Shown: positions 9,906-18,998 of the stretch, piece by piece | Layout: every line of letters begins with the position of its first letter | Numbering within the stretch: position 1 is the stretch's first letter | Source of the DNA: Naematelia aurantialba | Taxonomy: Eukaryota > Basidiomycota > Tremellomycetes > Tremellales > Naemateliaceae | Direction of reading: 5' to 3' | Length of the DNA: 64,000 bases | Assembly: GCA_021527695.1 (NCBI GenBank) | Contig: JAKFAO010000006.1 | Coordinates: forward strand, 868,001-932,000 | Translations under genes and position numbers: made by a program | Notes under the pieces: model-generated | Databases searched by the model: none | Seen by the model: only the letters and a program-made list of their open reading frames with translations | What the model was told of the DNA's origin: nothing

Positions 9906-11480
9906 TTAATCACCCCATCCACCTGTAACACCTACATCAGGAGGAGATCCAAACGACCGGTTTGGGCCAGGGGGAGCGTCGACCACCTACCGCATAAGCT
10001 CAAGGGCCACGCTCACCAGCAGGCTCACCTGGCAAATGCCCACTGCGCGGTGCCACCAACAATCATTCTCCCCCTTGTTTCCCCATTTGCCACGGTAGTT
10101 GAGCCACGCATCATCGTCTCTGTGCCGCAGTCGGCGCCGCTGCTCAGGGTCTGTCCAATACTGTGCCGCCTCTACGTGACCTTTCGTGTCCCATATCGCC
10201 CCATCATCGTCCGTGATGTCTGCTATGCGGAACAGGTTGAGCAGCTGTACAATCATCAGATCAACACACGAAAGGGGACGAATCGAACCTTGGCATAGAC
10301 GTGCTCCCCCGGTGTCGGCCACAGCCCGTGAGATCCTGCAGCGCTGTATGCGACGGGTCGGCCGTCGATTTTCGGGACGTCTGACCAACGGGTTGTGCTA
10401 CACGATCAACTACTGGCTAGCCTGACAGCAGACAGACGTACCCAGCGCTGAAAGCTCCACCATTGTGAGAGTCTGTAGATCAGCAAAGCGCTAGCAATTC
10501 AAGGAGAAACGGACGATAATCTGCTGAAACAGCTGTGCCATTGATCGTCCGCATCCGAAGATGCTCCCAGTCTCCCACATCTACACTCGTCAGTTTTGTA
10601 ATTTCACAGCAAGTATCGAGGCCCAACTTACGGTTCCCGAGTATGCCAAAGCGGCCCACTGGTTTACCAAAGTTGAAAGGGTAGAAAGTCCAATACCACA
10701 GATCCTGCCTTCTTCAGCTGGGTCCCAGACCTCGTGACCTCGGAGCGCGAAGGTAAACGCGACGCACTACTATACCCCGTCCCTGATCTACCCAAAAGCC
10801 ATAGACGGGCTCTTGCACGATCCCGCGCCCGTCCGCCCGACGCTTCATGCCTCCTTTCTGCCCTGCTGGACCGGCGAGCCATGCAGACTGCGGGTCGAGG
10901 AATGGCTGAGGGTTGTGTGCGGTCGATATGGACATCCATAAGCCTCCGCCGGCACTGGGAAGTTTGTCGAGGTGCGCAGGGGTGAGCAGAGAATGGTTCT
11001 AAGCGAGTGAGAAAAGTGACAGACGCAGGAGGGAGAGAGTCGACTGACTGCAGGGCGGCGATCGCCGTTGTCGTGCTCTACCTGCGTCCTTCAGCATGGT
11101 CTTGCAAGGAGTGTTGGGATTGGCATACGTAGCTGTAATAAGGAAGCATGTAATCTATTGAGCTAGGGTAGTAGTCCTCCTCAGTCCTGCCGGATTCAGC
11201 GAGCACCTACAACCCGGGAGCGAAAGGCAGCTCACGACAGCTTGATCACGGGTGCATATCTGTCCAGCAGAGCTCCCATGTCCTCTGTTGCTGCATCACT
11301 ACTGATGTCCCCATAAGAAGGTCCATCAGCGCGCCAAGGGGCTTGTGATCCCCTTGAATCTGGAGTAAGGGGTGCAGCCAGGGTGGGAAGGACGACGGCG
11401 GTGAGAATGAGGAAGAGCGCCTGCGCTGCTGTTAGAGATCGCTCGTGTCCATGAACAGCTCAGACCAGCCTCACCATCAT
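9906..11480 (-). CDS. Vps62-family protein with signal peptide
   Basis: Model: complement(9906..9986, 10029..10244, 10289..10397, 10442..10472, 10515..10580, 10632..10704, 10768..10998, 11049..11081, 11129..11186, 11236..11420, 11475..11480), 362 aa. Vps62 (DUF946) proteins are implicated in cytoplasm-to-vacuole traffic in yeast; their biochemical role is unclear. Family marks in order are R-Y-A-P-V-I-K-L-S near aa 60, D-L-W-Y-W-T-F-Y-P-F-N-F-G-K-P-V-G, V-G-D-W-E-H-L-R-M-R, H-N-G-G-A-F-S, P-V-A-Y-S-A-A-G-S-H-G-L-W, W-L-N-Y-R-G-K-W-G-N and A-P-P-G-P-N-R-S-F. The first exon codes only Met-Met. With exon 2 it makes a hydrophobic signal peptide (A-L-F-L-I-L-T-A-V-V-L-P-T-L-A-A), so the protein probably enters the secretory route. 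All ten junctions keep phase. Confidence 0.85.
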
Positions 11481-11630
11481 GTCGACTACGGTCGTTGAAG
11501 ATGCTGAGCGAGGCTAGGATGCATGCTTTTGCAACTGAACGAGATGAAAGATGAGAGAATGGAAAGATGTGATGGAGCGCGTCACTTTTGGTAGTCCCCC
11601 AGGCACGCACGTTGACATAAGGTCCGTGCG

Positions 11631-12698
11631 TCAACAGCGTTTGCCACTGAGTAGGCTGCTGTTTGTTGAGAATCGGCACGAGTTGAGGCTGTGGATAGAA
11701 GCATCGCTGTACAGGTAATGCAGAGATTGGGGCCGCCATGCGGGGGGAGAAATGTCCATGGGATATGGAGGTGGTGGTTGGCTCTCCGCCCTCCATTCAA
11801 AGGCAAATGTGGTACCCAGCGTCGGTACACAACGAAGAACTTTCCGTCCTGGCTGCGGAGCGTACGAGTGTTCAGAGGGACCTCGAAAGGAAATGCCATG
11901 TTGGATGTCAAGATGTCTGTCAGCGCCCCGAGCCTTATACTTGAGGGGGCTTGATGACTCGTCTGTACCTGCCAAGGTCTCTTGATCAGAATAGACGTCT
12001 TCAGAACAGGCGTGGATGCTCTTGTCCGAATCAGAGTCGGAGCAGCCGTGTTCGTGCAAGATCGTCACTTCGGTGTGATAGTTCATCGAAGTCAGGTCTG
12101 CCTTCAGGACGTTCGGCTTCCCGTGAATGGTGTCCGGAACCCCGTCGAACATGAACACACTGCGGAACATCTCCCCGATCTCGCAGGCGACGGCGGGCGA
12201 TTTCGGCCTTCCTTCCCTGGCGATTTTTACAAGGACCGTTGCCGCAGTGACATTTTGGCCGTGGTCGCATGCCGGACGAGTAAGGTAGTTGTCGACTGCG
12301 CTTCGCAGAGAGTTGCAGAGTCTGCTCGACCGGTACCCCGAGTACAGACCGTCGGGAATTGTCCAGAAGCACTTTATGCTCTGCCTCGATACGTACATCT
12401 TCAACTTTGCCGTTCCAAGGACCCCCTTGGTCCTTGACGGAGTGCGGAATTGCTGTGTCTGCCCTGGAAGGCGAGACGGGAATGTCGTTCTGTTTGTCGT
12501 TCCGGGAAAGCGACTTTTTGCGTTTGTTTCAGGAGGGCGGAAGCCGCCACTGCGACTGTAAAAGTGAATGTATTGAGAAGACGGGGCGGATATGGCTGTA
12601 TCACCTATTTGGCGCTGGATTTCTGCTTTCCTCGAGACTCTGTCTGAGGTTGCCCCAAAGACAGTATGTTCAATCGAGGTGAAACCATGCCTCGTCAT
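11631..12698 (-). CDS. Unrecognised protein, tandem family member A
   Basis: A single-exon frame of 355 aa, 150 bp upstream of the Vps62-like gene on the same strand. I do not recognise a domain. Its centre carries K-L-K-M-Y-V-S-R-Q-S-I-K-C-F-W-T-I-P-D-G, the motif shared with the next three genes: two short beta-like stretches, then W-x-x-P-D-G. After the motif comes a part of mixed predicted helix and strand, an acidic Ser stretch (C-S-D-S-D-S-D-K-S), and a proline-rich tail with a P-P-P-P-Y element that could bind WW domains of Nedd4/Rsp5 ligases. The start is the first ATG of the frame. Small introns cannot be excluded. Confidence 0.55.
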   Translation of the reverse strand: MTRHGFTSIEHTVFGATSDRVSRKAEIQRQIGDTAISAPSSQYIHFYSRSGGFRPPETNAKSRFPGTTNRTTFPSRLPGQTQQFRTPSRTKGVLGTAKLKMYVSRQSIKCFWTIPDGLYSGYRSSRLCNSLRSAVDNYLTRPACDHGQNVTAATVLVKIAREGRPKSPAVACEIGEMFRSVFMFDGVPDTIHGKPNVLKADLTSMNYHTEVTILHEHGCSDSDSDKSIHACSEDVYSDQETLAGTDESSSPLKYKARGADRHLDIQHGISFRGPSEHSYAPQPGRKVLRCVPTLGTTFAFEWRAESQPPPPYPMDISPPAWRPQSLHYLYSDASIHSLNSCRFSTNSSLLSGKRC

Positions 12699-13245
12699 GG
12701 TTGGCCGAAAGTGGCGAGAGGGTCCAACGTGTCGGGTTTTGCAACAAGAACGTAGGAGAATCAGATCGAGGAGGCGATGCAGAGCCCCGACGAGAGGGAC
12801 TTGCCTACACGGGGCTTCAAGTTATATCAATGGTCAAGCGATCACCCTCTCACCTCTCTTACGTTGCGGTGTGGCCTGGGGTCGAGCTCTGCCCTGCGCC
12901 GAAAGGATGAACGAATCTCCTGAAAGGACTTTTGAGCGGGATACCTGATGACGCTGGCGCGAGGCGCTGTCAAATGCAGTTGAAGGCAAGCGGTGGTCCA
13001 ATATGTAGAGGTCCGACAGTGAACGGGGGAATTTCTGGTGGGACAGATTGCATCTGAGATATTACGTTGCGAACTATTGGTACACTTCACACAACACGGA
13101 CCATTCACACATCCCACGCGCTAGTACAGTGATTGATGCTCCTCTCGACGCAACCTTCCATCCTTCCTTCTCACTCCGCCTTGCCTCTCCGGGGAGCCTC
13201 TGCAACGGGAGCACACGGCAACTCCGTAGTTGAGCTGGCGAATAT
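12699..13245. other. Intergenic region between family members A and B
   Basis: 5' flank of gene A and 3' flank of gene B. No gene, repeat or RNA seen. Confidence 0.4.
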
Positions 13246-14727
13246 TCAAGTGGACACTCCGTCTGCTATGGACAGCAGCTGCAGCTTTCCGTGTTCAATG
13301 GATAGGGAACTATCCACCGTGCCCTCCTCCCCTTCAGACGCGGACTCGTTGCTATCTACTGGCTCGGGACTGTCAATCAGGCGGGAATTTCCCTGCGATG
13401 GCAGAGGCACGACAATCCTGGGAGGACTGTCCACCAAACTTTCCCCACCGAGCCAGGACGTCCTCACGCTCACGCCTCCCTGATCATGACTGGACGGTCT
13501 CTTCGAATGGGTCCTGCTGCCTGATCTGTCTCGGCTGTGATCACCTTCCTTGGCTTCCATGATGGACGGGAGTGTCGTGTGCCACGACCTGCGTTCAAAG
13601 TCGGGTAAATAGACCTCGTTGAATTCCTCGGACGACAGCGGTGCTGGATCCGCGGGCCGACTTGACAGCACAGTTGCCATCCAGGCCCTCATCTCCGCTA
13701 CTGGGAGGACCACGTACGTGTCGACGTCGAAATGCTCTGGGAAGGAGTCCAAATAGGCCTCGAACAGCTGTCCGGCGGCACGTAGTCTGGCGATCTCGGC
13801 CTGCGTCGAAGCGACCAGTGACCGGACGAGGTAGTTGCCACGGGAGGCGAGCTCGTGGGCGACACCCCGCGGATGCGACCCGGCAGACATGGGGATCGTC
13901 CTCAAGAGCCCATCCAACCCGCCCATCTCCTTGATCCACGCATCCTTCCTCCTATTGAGCACGATTGAGCGCACCCCCAGGCTTTCTCTTGCCAGGCGGG
14001 CATTGGGCGAGCTTATACTTGAAGAGACACTGAGCTGGTCGCTGTTGTAGCCGCTGCTACTATAGCCACTGTTGTAACCGCTGTGACGACCGCGTGGATG
14101 TTCGCTGCTCGAGCCACTGGTGTAGCCGCTGTGACGACTACGGTGGCGATCGCTGTAGTATCCGCTGTGGCTGTGGCTGTGGCCGCTATGACCGCTCTGG
14201 CCACTGTCGCGCCGACCGCTGTGGTATCCGCTCTCCGCGCCCCAGCTGGACGGTGCTGATCGAGATTCATGAATCGCGTTCCGCTGTGGTATTGGGCGCC
14301 TGCGTGACGAGGCAGGTTCGCCAGGCATGAGCGCGAGTGTTGGTGTACCTTTGTGTGGACTGTCATCGCTGCTACCCTGTCGTCTTGTCAATCCTTTCCA
14401 GAGAACTAGGGTTGTGGAGTCTGCAGCGTCGGTGCCGCTGCCACTCGATCCTTTGCCCTTGCGCTTTACACCATCCGGAAACGTCCACTGGACATCGAAG
14501 CAGTCCCTGCTGATAAACACACACGCAGTAGCTGGACTGCTGCGCTGACTTGAGAAACCGACGTGGGAGAGAAAGTCCTTGGGCGGTACGCGTCGTTTCA
14601 CGTCCAGCGGCTTGACCCGTCCCGGCGCGCTGCTGCTCCTAGCCAGGGGGGGAGCATGGGCGCTCTCCATTGGCTCGCTGCGAATTTCAGATGGAAGCTG
14701 CACATCGAGGTCGTCGCTGTGACCCAT
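13246..14727 (-). CDS. Unrecognised protein, tandem family member B
   Basis: A single-exon frame of 493 aa. No known domain. The shared motif appears at about aa 70-90 as A-C-V-F-I-S-R-D-C-F-D-V-Q-W-T-F-P-D-G. A long low-complexity region rich in Ser, Gly, His and Tyr follows (H-S-G-Y-N-S-G-Y-S-S-S-G-Y-N-S type units, aa ~180-250) and is likely disordered. A helical, better-mixed part comes after it (E-L-A-S-R-G-N-Y-L-V-R-S-L-V through F-E-A-Y-L-D-S-F-P-E-H-F-D-V). The tail is acidic and Ser-rich. Orientation and spacing match genes A, C and D. A DNA- or RNA-related role cannot be argued from the sequence. Confidence 0.55.
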   Translation of the reverse strand: MGHSDDLDVQLPSEIRSEPMESAHAPPLARSSSAPGRVKPLDVKRRVPPKDFLSHVGFSSQRSSPATACVFISRDCFDVQWTFPDGVKRKGKGSSGSGTDAADSTTLVLWKGLTRRQGSSDDSPHKGTPTLALMPGEPASSRRRPIPQRNAIHESRSAPSSWGAESGYHSGRRDSGQSGHSGHSHSHSGYYSDRHRSRHSGYTSGSSSEHPRGRHSGYNSGYSSSGYNSDQLSVSSSISSPNARLARESLGVRSIVLNRRKDAWIKEMGGLDGLLRTIPMSAGSHPRGVAHELASRGNYLVRSLVASTQAEIARLRAAGQLFEAYLDSFPEHFDVDTYVVLPVAEMRAWMATVLSSRPADPAPLSSEEFNEVYLPDFERRSWHTTLPSIMEAKEGDHSRDRSGSRTHSKRPSSHDQGGVSVRTSWLGGESLVDSPPRIVVPLPSQGNSRLIDSPEPVDSNESASEGEEGTVDSSLSIEHGKLQLLSIADGVST

Positions 14728-15590
14728 GGAAGGCCTGGTCGTATCTGCTTATTTTAAGTGCTGTCGCTGTTGCTTCGTGCGTCAGGCAGAGGATCGGAAA
14801 ACAAGACGAGCTCTTTACTGTTTTATAAACTCGGGGACGCTCCGGGCTTCCTCCGCGTCATACGCGTTTGGAGCGGGAAGTGCTGGACGGGGCAGTGGCA
14901 TCTCAAGGGAGGTGCTAGCCCCCGCTCGACCCGGGCCCCCGTTGGCGAGTAAGCACTCAGCCAGGCAAGGTATGACGCCAGCCCTCGTCTCGCTCTCTCA
15001 CGCCACTGACCGAGCACATAACGGACGTGAAGCGAGGTCCGCCGCTGGAACACCGCAGACCACAGGACAGCAGGCGTCTTCCGCGCTCGAGCGCCTTCAA
15101 GTAGTCTAACACTTAGGCAGACCCCGTGGCAAATTGGCCGACAGCACAATGGATAGAGTGAGCGGTGGCGTTTGCAAAGCCTGCGATCCTTTCTTTCGGG
15201 TCTCAACCGAGCATGACACGGCGTTTGAACAGCAGGAGGGCCCGTGCAGTTTGCTGGGGCCAGTGTACTTTGGTTGTCGTTCTGTACATCGAAGCGACTT
15301 CAGAACAGCCCAACAAGGTCCCAGTTGCCTTCGGCGGCACTCCACTAAAGAAGTAGAAGACGCCGGCACGAACCTCAAACATTGTTCTGGCAACCCAAAC
15401 TCTTCAACGGATACCTGCCTGACTCCAACCCGAGTTCCAGAGTGCAGATAGACACCGTGATTGTGCTCCTCCATCAGCTCTGGGTGAGTGTAATGATGAC
15501 TGCTGGTTGGCTCACGCGTCATGTTGCATGTATACCAGGGCCAAACGCTGGTGGCAATTCACATGCATTCTACCTTCTACGGCCTGTGGA
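14728..15590. other. Intergenic region between family members B and C
   Basis: 863 bp without a convincing gene. A minus-strand frame at 15106-15522 (138 codons, with S-S-H-H-Y-T-H-P-E-L-M-E-E-H near its start) could be a small gene or a decayed relative, but nothing supports it beyond length. Confidence 0.35.
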
Positions 15591-16616
15591 TCATGGCTGA
15601 CCCACACTGGACTTTTCACTCTCTGTGAAGGTTGCAGTCTCGGAACTGTCTGTACTCTGACCTTCCGTACTGAGCTCCTTCTCAGATCCATCTGGTTGGC
15701 TGTCCATGATCCGTTTAAGTTCCGCACTGACCTCTAGAGACCTGTTGTTGAAGAGCGTCACCATCTCGGCCAGAGAAACTCGCGCTTCGGCGATGGTTTC
15801 AAAGGTCGTGACATTCGACTGATAGCCGAGATCTGTCTGGTCGCTGAAATCCGCCTGACGGAGCCACCAATACGACATACGCTCGGGGTCGCATTCGTCG
15901 CATGCTTCTCGGATCGTGAGATTTGCTGTCTTGATGATCTCGTTCAGTGTGTCCTCGGCGGCGCGGCAGAGGTATCCGGCCATTGTCATCGGCCGCATCG
16001 TGCCCGAGTCTTCCAAACGCCCGGCAGCCGTGGCGGCCCGGTCGGCCAGTCCCGCCAACTGGCCTGTTCTCTCCATGTGATCCTGGGCGACAATGTTGAA
16101 GTAGTTCAGCCGGTCCCAAGTCTCATCTTCGGTCAACGTATCGGGATCCGGGTAAGACTCCTCCGGGGGCAGGCCGTGGCTGATGTGTCTGGCTTCCTGT
16201 GCGGCAGCAATGTCTATCGCAGCCGAGTTGGGTGCAGACTGTGCAAATGTCGACGTGACGGCAGAATGATCGTCGTCCCAATTCCACTCTATCGTGTATC
16301 CATCCGGGAGGAATGTGAATTTGGCACGCGCATTCGCGTTTGCTGACCGCGTAGCCGTGCTCAAAATGCACACGGGCAGCGCCTCGCGCTTGGACGCAAG
16401 GCCAACGCTCGTGCTCGTGATGCTGCTGGATTCACCTTCAGGCGAGGTATGTGAGCTCGCTCCCTCTGACACCTCTGACTCCTCTGACTTCTCTGACTTC
16501 TCTGACTGCTCCGACTCCAGCGGCCTCGTTTCGGTTGCCTGACCTACCGTTGCCGAATGTGACCTTGTTCCAGCTAAGATTGCCCGAAGCATGGTGGCGG
16601 CGCTCTCTTCCTCCAT
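15591..16616 (-). CDS. Unrecognised protein, tandem family member C
   Basis: A single-exon frame of 341 aa. The N terminus is Ser/Glu-rich with a tandem S-E-K-S-E-E-S-E run (aa ~33-50). The shared motif follows at about aa 95-115 as A-K-F-T-F-L-P-D-G-Y-T-I-E-W-N-W-D-D-D, where the terminal P-D-G of A and B is replaced by D-D-D but the strand-turn-strand-Trp pattern remains. The larger C-terminal part is predicted to be mostly helical (E-T-W-D-R-L-N-Y-F-N-I-V; T-L-N-E-I-I-K-T-A-N-L-T-I-R-E-A-C). It ends in a Ser/Thr/Glu tail. No domain recognised. Confidence 0.55.
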   Translation of the reverse strand: MEEESAATMLRAILAGTRSHSATVGQATETRPLESEQSEKSEKSEESEVSEGASSHTSPEGESSSITSTSVGLASKREALPVCILSTATRSANANARAKFTFLPDGYTIEWNWDDDHSAVTSTFAQSAPNSAAIDIAAAQEARHISHGLPPEESYPDPDTLTEDETWDRLNYFNIVAQDHMERTGQLAGLADRAATAAGRLEDSGTMRPMTMAGYLCRAAEDTLNEIIKTANLTIREACDECDPERMSYWWLRQADFSDQTDLGYQSNVTTFETIAEARVSLAEMVTLFNNRSLEVSAELKRIMDSQPDGSEKELSTEGQSTDSSETATFTESEKSSVGQP

Positions 16617-17335
16617 GTGCGATTATCCTCACTCACAATGTTCTCGACAGATGTGTGTTGGCTCGCAAGATCGCAAGGTGGGAGCGTGGTTCTGTGATTC
16701 GGTGGTTGCCCAATGCCCGTTCTACATAGCATTTTATAGCCGAGGGGGCGCTCGCCACTGCCCGCTCGACGGACGTACCAAGGAAGAGGCATGAAAGTCC
16801 AGAACGGCACCTTGTTGACCATCTCCTCCGCTCGATCGCTTCCCTAAGCTTGAAAGTACGCACGTCCGTTCCCTTGTGGGACGGTATCCGGCATGCCTGA
16901 AGAAAGGGGGCGTCGATGGACAGCGGTGGCCAACTCGCCTGTCCGTGCGTCGCAAGGGCTGATGCTGTGCGGCGGTGATCAGCGCCTACCCGGCGTTTCG
17001 AAACAGCTCCGTACGGGGCTGTGGACGTGTCAATGGACACACATGCAAAGCAATTATACAAAGAAGCTCGCGCTTGTGGTCTACCTACTAGGCGCGAGGC
17101 GTGAAGACGTAGTGGCAAATCCATCCAGGCATTCTTGCCGTTGATGGTCCTGCTTGGGCCGTGACTACATAGCCATGTGTCTCAGAGCATAAGAGGCGCA
17201 GAGCACAAGTGATATCAGCATACGTTCCGTTCTTTATAACGACAAGGGTACATAGAGATGACGAGATGCCGATCCTTTCATTTCGTCCACCAATCCTGAA
17301 ACAATGACTGGATGCCCATGGCGGTAACATCATAT
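16617..17335. other. Intergenic region between family members C and D
   Basis: 719 bp. No gene or repeat array seen. Confidence 0.4.
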
Positions 17336-18220
17336 TCACCGACTCCACTCACTCGCGTCGCTACTAGGGGACTGCTCGTCCTCCGACTCGACGTCCCCCG
17401 GGATACTCTGGAAGAGGGACAGCGCTGTCTCTACTGTCGCCCTCCCAATCTTCGCAAGCTGTGCCTCGTCCTCGTCCTCGTCGTCGTCAGAGCCCCAGTC
17501 GATATCCACGCGCGGCCTGTGGGCAAACGACAACTGCTGGTATATCGACGTGTTCCACAACCGCTCGGGCATCGTAGCGCGCTTCGAGTTGACCGAGAGG
17601 TCCTTTGCCTCGGCCAACGACAGCTCCACGTCGACCGTGTTTGTCAGCTCCAGAATCTGGGTACACAACCGTTCCGAGCTGATCTTGAGTTTCAGCTCCG
17701 TCTTGAGAGAGTGGTCGTGCCGATCGCAGGCATCCCAGAATTCCCTGTCGAGCGTCTGAATCAGATGAATTGTGAATAGATCCAGCAGCAGCTCTACATT
17801 TTCAGGGTCTTCAGTGGGATGCGCGAAGTCCCCCTCGGGCAAGTCCCACCTCCAGTTTACCCCTGCTCGGCGCGAGAGCTGGAGCCTCAACTTGACTGGG
17901 GTCAGGTTCGACGGGCGTGCTCGTCGGGCTTCTGGCAGATCGACGGGGAGATCTTCCGGATCAAGCAGGTCTTCAATTCCCACGCTGGTCGAAGGGAAGG
18001 CGGTGAGCAACTCCTCCAAAATCCCGTCGCTCAGGAACTCAGGCGCACCATCAGAGCCCTCGCCATTTTCGAGAGTGGACGGTCCAGAAGAACTGACATG
18101 ACTGGAAGAAGAGGCTTGATCACTGGACCAGCGGGCCGGCCTGTCGGAGCGGTTTGCTGTTGCTGACAAGAAAGACCTCCTGATAGCTTCCTTACGATAG
18201 CAATGCCTGCGGGAGTGCAT
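17336..18220 (-). CDS. Unrecognised protein, tandem family member D
   Basis: A single-exon frame of 294 aa. After an acidic Ser/Gly-rich N terminus (aa ~45-100) comes the shared motif, V-K-L-R-L-Q-L-S-R-R-A-G-V-N-W-R-W-D-L-P-E-G. A helical segment with strong heptad-like spacing follows (E-L-L-L-D-L-F-T-I-H-L-I-Q-T-L, then L-C-T-Q-I-L-E-L-T-N-T-V-D-V-E-L-S-L-A-E-A). A stretch of about ten acidic residues (G-S-D-D-D-E-D-E-D-E) and an acidic tail end the protein. This member has the least low-complexity sequence and is the best template for a profile of the family. Confidence 0.6.
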   Translation of the reverse strand: MHSRRHCYRKEAIRRSFLSATANRSDRPARWSSDQASSSSHVSSSGPSTLENGEGSDGAPEFLSDGILEELLTAFPSTSVGIEDLLDPEDLPVDLPEARRARPSNLTPVKLRLQLSRRAGVNWRWDLPEGDFAHPTEDPENVELLLDLFTIHLIQTLDREFWDACDRHDHSLKTELKLKISSERLCTQILELTNTVDVELSLAEAKDLSVNSKRATMPERLWNTSIYQQLSFAHRPRVDIDWGSDDDEDEDEAQLAKIGRATVETALSLFQSIPGDVESEDEQSPSSDASEWSR

Positions 18221-18998
18221 GCTGTATTAGTAATCAAAAGTTTTCAGCGGTATTAGTATTCTCGGTTTCGCAAAAGTTCGGTTGTGTTCCGTCAGAGTAG
18301 GAGTGCAGAAGGACAAGTGACGACCTGAAATCCCAAAACCCGAGGCGCTCGTCACCGCAGCGGTCTCGACCACCCTTGTCTCATTGTCAAAGCCCGCAGG
18401 GAAGGCCATCAAGGCAGACGAACGGATACGGAGGAGTGATGCGAGTCAAAGGAAGAGTGCGGTTCTCATCGCCTCCTATCATCCACCAGCGAGACCGGCT
18501 CACAAGCCGCCGCGGAGCCTTCGTAGGCTACCAGGACGGTCAGGAGGGTATGAACAGGCAGCGTCGGAGGAAGCTCAGCGTATCCACAAAACCGAATGGC
18601 CGAGTGTCGTGTATGTAGTGCAAACAATCGAAGATACGGCGGCATACTAGTACTCCGCATCCGGGCTCCCAGACGTGGCTGAGAACTCTGCCGTGGTACA
18701 TAAGGAGCACGGACCTACGTACACACCTATTGTACGGCTCTCATGTTGGCTCACACTAGTGGTAAACAACTTGGTGAGTCTGTCTGGGGGAATGATTCAT
18801 GGGGTGCATGTCGCTCTGCATCTGTAACCACACTCACAATCAGATGGGCGTCGATCGACTGCCATATCAAACGATAGACACGCGCACGCCTCTGAGCTTT
18901 GATCCTCCGTACTTTCCCATACGTTTTTGACGATCAAGCAGCTCCAGCGACGGAAGCGGCTTTTAGCCTCCGGAATGCCGACCGGTCCACACAGCTGG
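18221..18998. other. Intergenic region upstream of member D
   Basis: 778 bp between gene D and the next minus-strand reading frame. No gene, RNA or repeat recognised. Confidence 0.4.

Noticed and set aside
11631..12698. MATH or BTB domain in tandem family member A
   Set aside because: The F-W-T-I-P-D-G start recalls a MATH strand, but the later conserved MATH and BTB positions are absent in all four members.
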